Shown here: positions 48,210-60,395 of the stretch, piece by piece
Layout: the number at the start of each line of letters is the position of its first letter
How positions within the stretch are numbered: position 1 is the first letter of the stretch
DNA from: Warburgia ugandensis
Lineage: Eukaryota; Streptophyta; Magnoliopsida; Canellales; Canellaceae
DNA length: 64,000 bases
Reading direction: 5' to 3'
NCBI GenBank assembly: GCA_035236585.1
Contig: CP141132.1
Location: 27,487,445-27,551,444, forward strand
Notes under the pieces: model-generated
The model's database searches: none
What the model saw: only the letters and a program-made list of their open reading frames with translations
Told to the model about the DNA's origin: nothing
Position numbers and translations under genes: made by a program

Positions 48210-49260
48210 CTAAAAGTGTCTCATCAATTTCAAGGTCAGGGATTTTTAGGAAAGGTTTTAACCTTTGACCATTAACCTTTTGGACTTCTCCATCCTTTTC
48301 AATCTCTATGGCCCCATGAGGATACATTGTGCGTACTATATAAGATCTAGATTTAAGTTTTCCTGGGAATAGATACAATCTAGAATTATACAGTAAGACC
48401 TTTTGACTTGGTGTGAAGGATTTTTTTTAAATATGTCAATCATGTACAGCCTTCATTCGGTCTTTGTACAATCGTGCAGACTCATATGCATTTTTTCTCA
48501 ATTCTTCCAACTCATTAATTTGAAGTTTTCTGTGGGTTCCAACATAATCTAATTTGAAATTTAACTTTTTCATAGCCCAATGTGCCTTGTACTCTAACTC
48601 TACTAGTAAGTAGCAGGCTTTTTCATATACCAAGCGGTAGGGTGACATTCCTATAGGGGTTTTATATGCTGTACAATAAGCCCATAAAGTGTCAATAAGT
48701 CTTAGAGACCAGTTTTTCCTATTTGGATTGGCTGTCTTTCCTAAAATTCTCTTTTTTCCCTGTTGGATACCTCTACTTGACCACTAGTCTGAGGGTGGTA
48801 TGGGGTAGCTATCCTATGGTTAACACCATACTTTTTCATTAAGTTCTCAAACACCTTATTACAAAAGTGTTTTCCCCAATCACTTATTATGGCTCTTGGA
48901 GTACCAAACTGTGCAAAAATATTTTCTTTTAAAAACTTTACCACAACCTTGTGGTCATTGGTTTTGCAGGGTATAGCCTCCACCCACTTGGTCACATAGT
49001 CCACTCCCATTAGGATGTACAGATTTCCAAAAGAATTAGTGAAATGTCCCATAAAATCTATGCCCCAAATATCAAAAGGGTCTATGACAAGGATTGGGTT
49101 TAAGGGCATCATATGTCTCCTTCTTAAACTTCCTAACCTTTGACACTATACACATGGCTTGTAGTAAGCATGTGCATCCTTAAATATGGTAGGCTAATAA
49201 AATCCATATTGTACAATTTTTGTAGCTGTCTTTCTTGAGCTAAAATGGCCCCCACATGCA
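48210..49260 (-). pseudogene. Integrase region of gamma
   Basis: The catalytic core reads [45 protein letters not shown] and [20 protein letters not shown], carrying the D, D and E positions of the DDE integrase fold as usual in Athila. A C-terminal part with [20 protein letters not shown] follows (48648-48436), then a [10 protein letters not shown]-type block to about 48210. Integrase would have inserted the cDNA into the host genome. Fossil with several breaks. Confidence 0.85.
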
Positions 49261-49559
49261 TGATCATGACAAAAGGAGATAACTTGATTATGTTCACTAT
49301 CTGGTATGCATCTCCTAATTACTTGGTCAGGATAATACTTGAATAAGTATGGGTCATCCCAAGTAAAATATCTAACCTCAGTTAAAAATCTCTTTTTATC
49401 TTATGTGGTCCAATGATTAAGCATTTGTCTTGTAACAAGATAATTAACAATATCTCCACACCAAGGTAACTAGGAAACATGCAATAACTATTCATTTAGG
49501 AATGACTCAATTATGGGCCCTTGATCGCCAGTGTGCTCCACCACTAATCTGGATAAGTG

Positions 49560-49950
49560 ATCTACTACTATATTTTTTGAACCTTTCTTGTCCCTAATTT
49601 CTAAGTCAAACTCTTATAGCAATAGAATCCAATGGATCAACCTAGGTTTTGCATCCTTTTTAGAAAGGAGGTACTTTAAGGCTGCGTGATCTGAGTATAC
49701 TAGAACTTTAAACCCTAACTGGTAAGATCTAAACTTATCCAAAGCAAACACTACAGCTAACAACTCTTTCTTAGTAGTGGAATAGTTGAGTTGCACATCA
49801 TTTAGTGTTTTACTAGCGTAATATAGCACATGGGGAAGTTTATCAATGCGTTGCCCCAAAACAGCTCCAATGGCATAATCCGACACGTCACACATTATTT
49901 CGAATGGTGTGTTCCAATTTCATGGTCGAATAATAGGTGTAGAAGCCAAT
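49560..49950 (-). pseudogene. RNase H region of gamma
   Basis: [48 protein letters not shown] and [20 protein letters not shown] are the typical D, E and D-bearing blocks of gypsy RNase H. The domain removes the RNA strand after reverse transcription. Part of a broken pol. Confidence 0.85.
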
Positions 49951-51105
49951 TCAGCCTTGAGTTGCTCAAATGCTTTCTTATAGTTCTCATCAAAGTCAAA
50001 AGTGGCCTCCTTTGTAAGTAAATTACATAGGGGCTTGGCAATTTTGCTAAATTCTTTGATGAATCGTCTGTAAAAGCCAGCATGTCCTAAAAAGGAGAGA
50101 ATTTGTTGTACCATCCTTGGTGAAGGAAGGTTGGCTATTAAATCCGCTTTTGCCTTACTGATTTCTGTCCCATTGGGTGATATTATGTGGCCTAATACTA
50201 TCCCACTATGTACCATAAAATAGCACTTTTCCCAATTTAAGGCCATATTCATCTCCTAACACCTTACAAGGACTAACTTCAAGTGGTGCAGGCACTCATC
50301 AAATGATGACCCAAATACTAAGAAATCATCCATAAACACCTTAGGGAATCTTTCTACCAAGTCTGAGAAAATGCTCAACATACACCTTTGAAATATAGCT
50401 AGAGCATTACAAAGCCCAAAAGGCAGGCGTCTGTAGGCGAAGGTTCTAAAAGGGTAGGAGAAGGTGGTCTTCTCCTAACCCTTTGGTGCTATAGGAATTT
50501 GGTTATAACTGGAATATCCATCTAGAAAACAGTAATAGCTATGTTTGGCTAACCTCTCTAGCATTTGGTCAATGAGAGGTAAAGAAAAATGATCTTTCCT
50601 CATGACCGCATTCAACTTTCGATAGTCAATATAAACTCTCCACCCAGTCATCATGCGGGTGGGGATTAGCTCATTATCCTCATTTTTTACTACCGTGACC
50701 CTAGATTTCTTAGGTACAACCAGAATGAGGCTGACCTAAGTACTATTAGAGATAGGATATATGACGCCAACATCTAAGAGCTTTAGGACTTCATCACTAA
50801 CCACATCCTTCATGTGGGGGTTTAGTTGGCTTTGAGTCTCACTAGAAGGTTTTTCATTTTCTTGTAGATGTATCATATGCATGCATAGGGCTGGACTTAT
50901 CCCTTTTATATTTGTTATTGTCCACCTTAGAGTAGTTTTATGTTCCTTAAGAACATCTAAAAGCTTACCCTCCTGTTCTTTATCTAAGTCTGATGCTATT
51001 ATTATATGTAAGGTTTCATCTGGGGCTAGGTATGAATATTTCAATTTATCAGGCAAGAGTTTTAGGTCCCCTACCAAGCATAGCTTCCTTGTTGGTTTGG
51101 ATTAG
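49951..51105 (-). pseudogene. Reverse transcriptase region of gamma
   Basis: Starts with LKYSYLAPDETLHIIIASDL and LRWTITNIKGISPALCMHMI, the Athila RT entry, then NPHMKDVVSDEVLKLLDVGV. The distal part reads NWEKCYFMVHSGIVLGHIIS, FLGHAGFYRRFIKEFSKIAK and PLCNLLTKEATFDFD. It matches beta at 13090-14060. Broken, with several breaks. Confidence 0.85.
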
Positions 51106-51654
51106 TTGGAGGTTATACTCAATTAAGGTCCAAGATCATATCCCTTTGTTTTTGGCCATATTCAATCCATGATCTCAATGGATTCCATCATAATATCATT
51201 CATTCAATCCATCCCAAAGGTCTGATCATACTTGATCTTATTGATCAAGTGGGTCCCTTTGTATTTTGAGGGTTTTTCTACCATAAAGAATGGAGGGATA
51301 TGACATGGGAAGATGAAGACCATATTGTTGATCAAGAATATGTACATTTGTGAAAGGATTGGATTGTATTTTGATTTGTGTATTTTAGACATAAGATGTA
51401 ATAAAGGGGGTGTGTATGTAAACCACTAGATCAATCCTGCAATTTTAATAAAATGAGTTTCTATGGAAACATATGTTGTACACAAAATTATGTATGTATA
51501 TGTGAGTCAAATGTGGCATTCAGGTTTTCTGAAAAGAATTTGAAAGAAAAAATTTTCCGCTGCTTAAGTTTTCAAAACATTTGCAAAATTGGTCAACCAC
51601 CATTTGAAAATGAATAACGAAAATGAATTTCAAAAACCCAAGTTGTCATAGGAA
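51106..51654. mobile_element. Two family A LTR pieces in opposite orientation
   Basis: About 51115-51303 matches LTR A positions 7195-7375 on the minus strand (GGTAGAAAAACCCT, ACAAAGGGACCCACTTGATC). About 51304-51654 matches the last 350 bp of LTR A on the plus strand, up to CAAAAACCCAAGTTGTCATA. The two pieces come from different parts of the LTR, so this is a rearranged remnant. Confidence 0.7.
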
Positions 51655-52624
51655 GAGTGTATTTTTCATGGTCTAATCTATGTGGTATGAGCACTATATT
51701 TGATGTACTTTGGCATTCAATTAATGAAGTTCTTTAAGGATGATTGTTCATACTTATTTCTAGCATTGAAGTTCTTTATATCTTGAGTATTATCTTACAT
51801 AAATAGTGCTAGTTCTATTGCTTTCCATGCATGGTTTGATTTAAAGTTCTTAAGTGCTTGAAATTTGGAATTTTTCCATTTAATAGTCATGCTTTATTTC
51901 TAGCACCTTATTCATCTTATTTGTTTAATTCCTTAGGAACCCATTTAGATTTTTAGGTTTTTTATGAAGTGCTTTGATTATATATCATGTTAGTTAGTCC
52001 TTGACTCATTGATTTTGGACAATTTGGACCCCATGAATTATGTACAACATCCAATGGATCATGCGCATGGGACTTGGGGTAATTCTCTTTAGATCTTGTT
52101 TTGTTTGATTGTTTAATCTTTGTTTAGCTTAATTTAATTAGTTGTTTGCATATTAATTTAGTTTTTTAATTTTTTTTCTTTTTGACTTTTAGAAAATTTT
52201 ATTTTAAGAAAGTCTTTAATTCTAGTTTAGGAAAGTGTTAATTTAGGAAAGTCTCATTTTTAGCAAGTTCTTTTCAATTAAAGTTTCCTAGTTTCGTTCA
52301 TTCAAGTTTTTCATTAGTTTTCTTTAACTGAATGCATGTTAGTTAAGTAAGTTTCAAATTCCATTCCATAGCTTTAACTTTAGAAAGTTTCTTTTAATTG
52401 TAGTTTATATTTCATGCATATTTCCTTTCTTTTGTCATTTACTTTCTGAGTTCAAATTCAAATCCAATTCAATCTTTCTCTTTGGTTGAAGTTAAGAACA
52501 TTAAATAAGATCCATCCATCATAAGAATTTGTGAGATTCCTCATGGGATTGACGCACTTCCATGCAATACTACTCTGATTTGTGCCCTTGTGAGTAATAT
52601 TAAAGCTACACCATGGACCAAGAG
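51655..52624 (+). mobile_element. Family B LTR, 3' part
   Basis: Aligns with 19680-20551: ATGCATGTTAGTTAAGTAAG, AATTCCATTCCATAG and the ending CCTCATGGGATTGACGCACT to GCTACACCATGG. No PBS or interior of the same element follows. Non-coding. Confidence 0.65.
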
Positions 52625-53300
52625 ATGGAGATCAAATCCACCCTTGATCTTGTAGGGATACATGCCCTTACTAACTCATTTAAGCATTCCCACACAATTC
52701 AATCATCATATAGTCACCTTAAAGCATGAAAATATGCCCTCTTTTATAAGGAATGTAGTAAATCTAATGTAAAGCCTAGAATGCAACATTCTAAAGAATG
52801 GTTTATATATGCTCTATACTAGCATCCAAATGCAACTAAATTAACATTCAATTAATCTGGAAATGGAAAGAAGGGAAGAATAGTCTCTTGAAGAGGTTCC
52901 TGGATTTTGTCTTCTCATACAAGGGTAGGTCCATCTGGATGCCACCTCCTCTTGTAGGTTAGGATACTCACCCTTGACTTATATTATTACAACTCTTTAA
53001 TTTAAATAAATGATTAGTGTATAAATTTTTTTACTTTAGTATCACTGCAATCTACTCAAATAAAAGAATAAAATAATGGAGAAAATCCTAAGGTCTTCCT
53101 CCAAGTCTATATTCTTCTCCAAATTTCTACATAAATGAAAAGGAAAATATCAAATTCGTTCAGGAAAAAGGAAAGTATGAAAAAATAAAAGAAACTATCC
53201 TATATGCAATCCTAAAATTATGACTAGTGGTAAAGTAAAGGAAACTTAGATTTTAATAAAACTCTATTATGAGTCCTTGGCAACAATGCTAAAAGCTTGA
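52625..53300 (-). mobile_element. Leader and PBS of a C-family element (minus)
   Basis: Aligns with the delta leader at 57660-58140 (ATCCACCCTTGATCTT, CATCCAAATGCAACTAAATT). The PBS region 53276-53292 reads TTAGCATTGTTGCCAAG on the minus strand, at the end of the C LTR that begins at 53301. Non-coding. Confidence 0.65.
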
Positions 53301-54111
53301 TGTGTTGTAATAATTACTGCAACTACACTGCTATATTGAAGTAAAGAATCAGCAAGTACAAGTCAATCCCATAAGGACTCTATAATTAACAAGAGTTAAT
53401 TAAAATTAAGTTTCTTTACTCCATCCTAGCCAACATGGAAAGAAAGGGAAGAGTTTTAAAATGATTAACTAGTATATGCAAACTAAATCAAAGCAAGTAA
53501 ACTTAAGCTACTAAATAAAAGTAAGAAAACTATTTAAATTAAACTAAACTACAATAATAAAAATAAAGAAAATTAAATTAAATTTAAACTAACTGAGGAA
53601 TGGAAAATAAAATGTCATTAATAATCTTGATTACACATACAAGGAATGAAAGGAATAAATAAAACAAAGCAAGAAAAGAAACTTCCTTGAAGTGGCCGCT
53701 ATAGGAGCCCTTCATTGTGTCACTCAAAAAGGCTTTTTACATGTCCTTTTCTTCTTTCCTAAGCTTGAACTCCTGGTATTCTTATTATGTCACTCAATAA
53801 GGGCCTATACACTTACATTCAACCCAAGGTACATTAGTCTACAACCAAGCTTTTCTTGTCTTCTCAACCCAACATACCACAAATCCAATGAAATCCTCAA
53901 CCATACTTTTGGGAATTTGAATAGTTCTTGAGTACCATTATAACTTGTTCTTCCTTTTTCCTTTATTCTTGAATACCAAAGAAAGAAAAGAAAGAATAAA
54001 AGAAAATATGGAGGAACAAGATGTGTGTATGGTTATGGTAGGAAGATATGTAATGCTAAGGGAGATGGGTGGTGGATGAAGAATGGAATAGAAAGAATAG
54101 GGGTGCAAAAG

Positions 54112-54117
<6 letters not shown>

Positions 54118-54142
<25 letters not shown>
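54118..54142 (+). repeat. (GAAA)n microsatellite
   Basis: Six GAAA units in a purine-rich part of LTR C; a (GGGAAA)n run follows at about 54518-54540. Confidence 0.9.
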
Positions 54143-55563
54143 GAAAGTGCGGATGGAAGGTCTTCCTTACCTCTTCTCCAAAGGTTTGAACTTGATCATG
54201 TGGGAGCTTCGGCAAAGGTGATTTCTTTCCCTTTATTTCTCCTAGATTTAGATTTCAAGTACAATTGAAAGGTAAGAGATAAAAAGTTTTCTTTGTGCTT
54301 CACATCTTACTTATAGAATTTAAGAAGTAGAAGTCCTAAGGATGGATGGTTAATATTTAAGCCACTTAATTAGATCTAAATGAAGGGCTAGATGAAGGGC
54401 ATTTGTTTTTCATATATGGGAGTGGAAGAGGAAAATAAAAAGAAATAGAAAAGAATGGGATAGGAAATAAGTATGGGAAGGAAAAAAAAATGAGTAGTGA
54501 AACAAAGAAATATAAAGGAAAGGGAAAGGGAAAGGGAAAGAGGTAGCTTAAGATGGATGAAAGGATGGTTGGTGGGATTTAATCAAAATTAGGAAGTGAT
54601 TGGTGGGGGAGGGAAGCATCTATTTTCATATTGGATTTGGGGTGGAAATTGGAAGGTGGTGAGAAGAAAGGATGGGAAGGTAAATAGAAATAGATGGTAA
54701 AGAAAAGGGAAAATAAGGAAAATCCACATGGGGGTATGTGTATTGTTTTCAGATAACCTAAGATCAGATGAGAATTGGATGAAGATGGGTGCTTGAGATC
54801 TTCCTTTCCTTAGGGTTTTGGATTGAATTTTCTACATAGGAAAGGTGGTTAGTGTTTTGGTCTTTCCAATACTTCATTCAAGCTCTTAGATTATGCTTAA
54901 CCTTACTTGAAGGTATAGGATCCCTTTATGACATGTAAATCTTCTTTAAGCTATATTTTGTCTCCACCATTGGATTGGATTGTACTAATATAAGTGACCT
55001 TGATCTCTTAAAGATATTTTCATTTATTTCATGTGGACCAAGTGTGCTTCACTATCTCACATGGATAAGATGGCCAATCATTGGTTTATCTTCTTTTGGT
55101 TGAGTAGGAGAGAGAAAATAAGTAAAAAGTCTTTAGTTGGGTCCCATTCTTCTTTTATTTATGAGAAAATTTCATTGTATAGGATCCCATTGTATTTGAA
55201 TTGAACTTCTCCCTTAAGCTTCCTAAGGTGGTGAAATGTATGCAATTATGCATGAATTGAGAATTTGCCACCTTTCAACCCTCATTTTTTAGTTGGAGGT
55301 ATCTATGGGGTTTTTTATCATTTGAACTTTGACAGTGACACCCAATGATTATTTGGAGCCTCTAAGACTATCTTTTTAGCTTTTGTGGCTCATGATGTAA
55401 CTTGAAAAGTGAAATTTCTCTTTTAGGGGTAAAAGTGGTAATTTTGTGGATTTCTTCATTTGTACCTTGAACATGCAAAATAGTATAATTGACCCTAATT
55501 AGTGATAATTAAGTGATTTATAAGGCTAAAACCTTCTAAATATAGAGGTATGTATGTAATACT

Positions 55564-55584
55564 TATATATATATATATATATAT
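55564..55584 (+). repeat. (TA)n microsatellite at the start of LTR C
   Basis: Twenty-one bases of TA alternation directly at the LTR end. Other C copies have only TGATATA here, so the run expanded in this copy. Confidence 0.9.
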
Positions 55585-55586
55585 CA

Positions 55587-57182
55587 ATAGGCAAATGAAA
55601 TAACTAAGTGGACAGACAAGGGTTAGAAAGATAGTACCTTTATGCCAAAGATGGTGTATGTATGTATTGATGTGGCTAATAATGCAAAATGTAACTAAAT
55701 CTCACTATAGTGAATATACCTTTTTCACCTAGAGATGTATGGTGGTGAAAAGATAATGGCATGATAGATCAGCATGAAGAAGAATTTCTAGGGCCAAGAT
55801 CACCATGAAGTAGAATTTCTAAGGCCAACTCAAGGTAACTTGGCCAAAGTATTGTCAAATTGAGGATTGAATAGTTCAACATCAAAAAGTTTGAAATATG
55901 CCTCCTCTCTTTCATCGTCTTGAATAATATGGTTAAGCTATCTACATCTCCTTAAAGGATTATTCATTTTTCTCTTGATGTAGAGAAATCATAGGGTTTA
56001 TACCATTAGTAACCTCTTCTGTACACCTTGGACCTGACTAATATTGGGCTAAAGCATCAGTTACCTCACCTTCCTTTTCTATATCGATGTTTGAGGGACG
56101 AGTAATAAGGAAGGGATCAAATAAACTAAGACTATCATAGTGTGCATTTTCTAGGGTAGGTGTTAACTCCACATTGGTTGAATTTTCACTAAATGTATCA
56201 CATGTAAACTCGAGATGTGTAAGAGGTATTGCTTGAGCTTTTCATTTTGTCCATTAATGGTGCAGTATCGAGTAAATCATTCACTTGATCAATGAAATTG
56301 TCTTTATTAGAATCAAAATTAAAATAAGTGGGACATGCCTTTAGTGGATTATTAGTGGAGGATGGTAGGGATGGTGTATTCACTAGACTATCTACCTTGT
56401 GAGAATCTTCATAGTCTGCTATTATTATTATCCCTGTGCAGTTGTTGATGGGATTCTCATAGTCCTCAACTTGCTTTATTTCCTCTTTCGTATCTTAAAA
56501 TTCAACAAATATCTAACCCAATTGGATCTTCAATTTCTCAATAAATTGTGAGTGGGCCTCCATAGTTTGTTTTAGATCATTTTGGAATTTGACAACACTC
56601 TACATAAACAAACTAAGGGTTTGTTCTAATGATTATTCCTTTGTTGTGAAAGAATCTCTTGTCGTGGCTTATGTTGTGGAAATGAGGTATTAGGAAAGGG
56701 TTGAGTAGAGTGGAACCAAGAAGGTTGTCCTTGAAACTCCTGACCCATCTAAGATAGTTAGTCTTAGCATATTGATTTGTTGCTAGGGTATGTGAATGCA
56801 TTTGTTGTACTCACTAGCTCTAAAAATATTCAAGATATGCGAAACTTGGTGAGTACAAAGGAGTAGGATGTGGTGGAATAGAATAGTTAAAACAATCATC
56901 ATACTGAGATTTCCTTAATGACTTGCTAGTAAACATAAAAGCTTTCAATTGATTAAATTGACTATCTACTATACTTGCCAAGCTATCTATTACATTGGAC
57001 ATATTAGGAGTATCCCCTATCTCATACGTACCTTCATAATGAAGGGGTTGTGGAGTAAAATTGTAAGAAAGTGAATTTTTATTTAGTACTTTGTTGGCCA
57101 TATTTTTTGCTGGGTTAATTAGATGTAGTTGATTATATAACCCTTTCCTAAGTTGACTTAACTTAGTATACAAGGAAAACAA
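55587..57182 (-). pseudogene. Gag C-terminal region and linker of element delta
   Basis: Recognisable blocks in minus-strand order: MANKVLNKNSLSYNFTPQ with YEIGDTPNM and SLASIVDSQFNQLKAF, which correspond to the gag C-terminal segment before the zinc knuckle in Athila (MANNSYQWPSER-type); then a YSNTYNPGW-like block near 56760 and a coiled segment near 56550. DSNKDNFIDQVNDLLDTAP near 56300 matches beta's protease-RT linker. No protease or RT was recognised. Old, with many breaks. Confidence 0.6.
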
Positions 57183-57189
57183 GACATTG

Positions 57190-58140
57190 TATACAATGAA
57201 AGAGTCTTCTTTTATTTTCAGCTAGTCCAGGGGATCTTAAAGTAGATAATTCAACCTAAATGTAAAAATGATGCACAACCAAGCAAACAAAGGACATGCA
57301 ATAATCTTAACCTTATGGAAAACAAGCTAAAAGGTTATTTATTTTTTCTTAAATTTATTTATGGAGAGGATTTTAGGTTAATTGAAACCAAGCTAGATTA
57401 CAAGTTAGATCCTGATTGTAATCAACCACTTCACACCCTTCTTAGTCAGTGGTAGATGATCTAAGTAGTTGGATATGTTGGCACATCTACTCATTTATAT
57501 ACCAATGCAATTGATTAGATAGGGACCGATAGAGTTGTAGTAATCTGCCTCCTTCTAAGAGGGTCCTATGAACCTATACACTGTTATGGGTCTCTTCTAA
57601 GTAATTTTTATTTTATTTTTTGAGGCTAGGGTTGTGCTTAAGGTGATGAGTAACCTAGGTGGGCTAAGGGATGATAATGAAATCCACCCTTGATCTTATA
57701 GGGTGAGAGCTCTTACTAATCAATTAAGCATTCTAAAAAAAGTTCTGCCAACATATATTTATCTTAAAGCAGTAAACATGCCCTATAATGTAAGAAAAGC
57801 AATAAATCTAATGAAAAACCCTAGAATGAAATAGTTAATAAAATGATTTCTAAATGATTACACTACCATCCACAATGCAACTAAATTAATGCAACATTAA
57901 AGTAAGAATTGGAGAGAGATTAGAATAGCTCATAATGGTGTCATGAAATCAATCTTCTCATATAAGGGTGGGTCCCTGTACATGACATGTCCACTCATAT
58001 GTTAACAATGCCCACTCTTGGCATGTATCATTGCAATCCTTTTTAAATTAAATGAATAATGATATAAAAACTTACAAGATTGCTCTCACTACAATGCACT
58101 CAAATAAAAAATATATAACTATCCTAAGTCTGTTGTGACT
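57190..58140 (-). mobile_element. Untranslated leader of delta
   Basis: About 0.95 kb, AT-rich, no coding signal, between the PBS and the gag-like region. It aligns with 52640-53270. Confidence 0.6.
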
Positions 58141-58157
58141 CCCTAGCATTGGCACCA
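58141..58157 (-). other. Primer binding site of delta
   Basis: The minus strand reads TGGTGCCAATGCTAGGG a few bases inside the LTR end at 58167. It is an Athila-type site with changes. Confidence 0.65.
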
Positions 58158-58166
58158 AAAGCTTGA

Positions 58167-59105
58167 TGTCAATTTTAATTTAATTGTAAATGCACCAATC
58201 TATTGTAGAATGGATTGACAAATATAGGTCGATCTCACAAAAGACTCCGTCATTAACATAATTTAATTGGAATTAGATTATGCTACCTTAACATAGCCAA
58301 TGATTAAAGATAATAAGGAAAGTAAACAAAATTAAAGCAAACTAACGAAGGAATAGAAAAATACTTTCACTAATAAAACTTGATCACAATGGACTTGAAA
58401 ACGATAAAGAAATGAAAACAACGTAAATAATCAAATAATGAAAAATCCCTTGAAATGTTTGCTATAAGATTCCTCTATTGTGTAACTCAATAAGGGTCTT
58501 TACACATTTACTTCCTTTTTCTGTGCTTGAAGTTGTCCTTTACGGCTCATTTGATGTGTCACTCAACAAGGGATTGCACACATCTTTTCAACCCAAAGTA
58601 CACTAGATTACAATTAAGCATTCATCATCAATGTGACTCTGTTTACTCATTTAGGGATATGACTTGTAGCTAGAAAGCAAAGAAGAAAGTCTCCTAACAT
58701 ACCACTTTCCCTTGTATTTCTAAACCATGCTTAAGAAAATCCCTTAGGAAAGTAGTACTAAGGTTACTATAGATGGTTGCCTAGTAGTTCACTTGAGAAG
58801 AAAACCAATCCACTCAGAAAAAGGATAGAAGAAGGGGAACTGGGATAGGGTAGAGAAAAGAGCAGGAGGATGGCTAAGGTGGAGTGCACCCATTAGGCTC
58901 GGGAGTCCCACCTTAGTTGTGGAATAGAAGGGTAAAAACAAAGTAATAGTGGAGACGGGTGTCCCTTAGATTAGGAACACCAAGTTCCTTACTTAAGGAG
59001 GTATGGAGTGTAGTACTTACATGGAGATGTCTTCTCCTTCCCAAATTGCATACAAAGCCATAAAACAAAGGAACAAATGGATGGTTCAAGCGTCAGGTTG
59101 GAGTC
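58167..59105 (-). mobile_element. Family C LTR, partial (5' LTR of delta)
   Basis: Ends AATTAAATTAAAATTGACA on the minus strand beside the PBS. It carries the paired boxes TTGAGTTACACAATAG and TTGAGTGACACATCAAA about 65-70 bp apart, as in 53710-53800. The right boundary with the B LTR is approximate. Confidence 0.65.
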
Positions 59106-60315
59106 TTACCTCTTCTCTTCCATTATGCTAATTAATGATTTTCAACGTGCTTGTTTTCTTCTTTGCATGTTGATTAAGATCCAAGGTTAGTTTTTTCCCT
59201 AAAGTTACAGCCAAGAGAAGTCATGTTGACTCTAACCTTTGTCCTTGATTTTCATTATCATTTAGATCTCTTTTAGTTTCCTTGATCTCTAGCTTGTTTT
59301 TCTTAATTTTCTTCGCATGTTACCTTTATATTTCATTAGATTTTTCCTTGAATCTAGAGCTTGTTAGGGGAGAAATCATTACTAAGATCTGATTTTGGGT
59401 TTACTTTCAGGGAAAGAATGGGGCATGCTCTCCAAAAGTGCAACACACCATCCATGTAACTATTTTTAATGCATTACAATTTGATATTTAAAAGAATATC
59501 CTTGGTTGATGGATGATGATGATTAATTTACATATTTATCTCATGGTTTAGTAGTTAACTTAAAATTTGTGTTCCATCCATTCCAACTAATCCAAACCAA
59601 TAAGGAATTAAAATCTCCCATCTAATCCAATTGTAGATCAATAGTTTAATTACTCATATTAACAAGCATAGAAGATCCTTCCCAAAATCATGTTGAAACC
59701 ATGCATGCAATCAATAGTGGGAATGCATGGTTTTGAGTAATTTAGTGATTAATCCATTCTAAGTTAGTGCATTCATTAACGTTAGGAAAAGTAATTAGTA
59801 AGTGTTTGATTGTTGATCTTGAATAGGTTGTTAGGATGTTGTTGACTATTTGTTAGTTGTTAAAGTTTCATTCTCATAATTTCCATTGCACTCTTTAGGA
59901 TTTTTATGATTAAGAAAGTAGTTTATTAGTGCATGTTTCCTTAGATTAATTGCTAAATTTCATGCTTAGAAAGTTAGATTTAGAAAAGTTATTAAAATTG
60001 CATTTTTAAAAGTTTTTAATTTAGGAAAGTTATAAATTTATAAAGTTTTCATTTTGGAAAGTTTTATTTTTAGAAAGTATGTGTTTCAGGAAAGTGTTGA
60101 ATTTGGCATGTTTTAAGTTTCAGAATAATTTCCATGTTTGTATGTTAATTTCTATTTTTAGTCTAAGAACACATCTCTTGAAATCGGCTAGGTTAGATAA
60201 TCTTAAGTAAGGACCACAAGTATTACATCCATTCAATTTCTTGTGCGATTGGCCCCCTTGCATGAATTACTGCAACTGATTCATGCGCTTATAAGTTTTA
60301 ACTTAAAAATCATAA
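59106..60315 (+). mobile_element. Family B LTR, 3' part (5' LTR of a short element)
   Basis: From AAGATCCAAGGTTAG and the AGTTACAGCCAAGAGAAG box to CTTATAAGTTTTAACTTAAA, aligning with 28480-29852. It is the upstream LTR of a pair whose second member starts at 60396. Confidence 0.7.
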
Positions 60316-60395
60316 CTGTACCTACGAAAATGATAACCATTTGTTTTTAAGATTTTTCATGTGTTTTTCTTAGGTAGCAAAATGGGGTTGGGGAG
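60316..60395 (+). mobile_element. Remnant interior with polypurine tract
   Basis: About 80 bp matching the last part of beta's interior (GTACyTACrAAAAyrATAACC and GATTTTTyrTGTnTT, compare 17828-17903). It ends in GGGGTTGGGGAG just before the 3' LTR. Confidence 0.75.

Larger units (their letters stand above)
44962..51105 (-). mobile_element. Element gamma, Athila-type retrotransposon (family E LTR)
   Basis: Parts, in minus-strand order: RT about 51105-49950, RNase H about 49950-49560, integrase about 49500-48210, post-pol 48200-46890, PPT 46888-46878, 3' LTR 46877-44962. Gag, protease and the 5' LTR are not in the window; LTR A pieces follow at 51106. It is broken with many breaks but is the best preserved pol here. 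Confidence 0.85.
53301..55586 (-). mobile_element. Family C LTR, complete (2.29 kb)
   Basis: The minus strand runs from TGATATATATATATA at 55586 to GTAATTATTACAACACA at 53301, next to a PBS. The start aligns with 20557 and 43543. It lies within the interior of delta, and no PPT precedes its start, so it is an insertion and not delta's own 3' LTR. Holds (TA)n 55564-55584, (GAAA)n 54118-54142 and (GGGAAA)n about 54518-54540. Confidence 0.7.

Noticed and set aside
53301-55586. C LTR read as the 3' LTR of delta
   Set aside because: No polypurine tract precedes its start and a leader with PBS follows its end, so it is better explained as the 5' LTR of another element inserted in delta.
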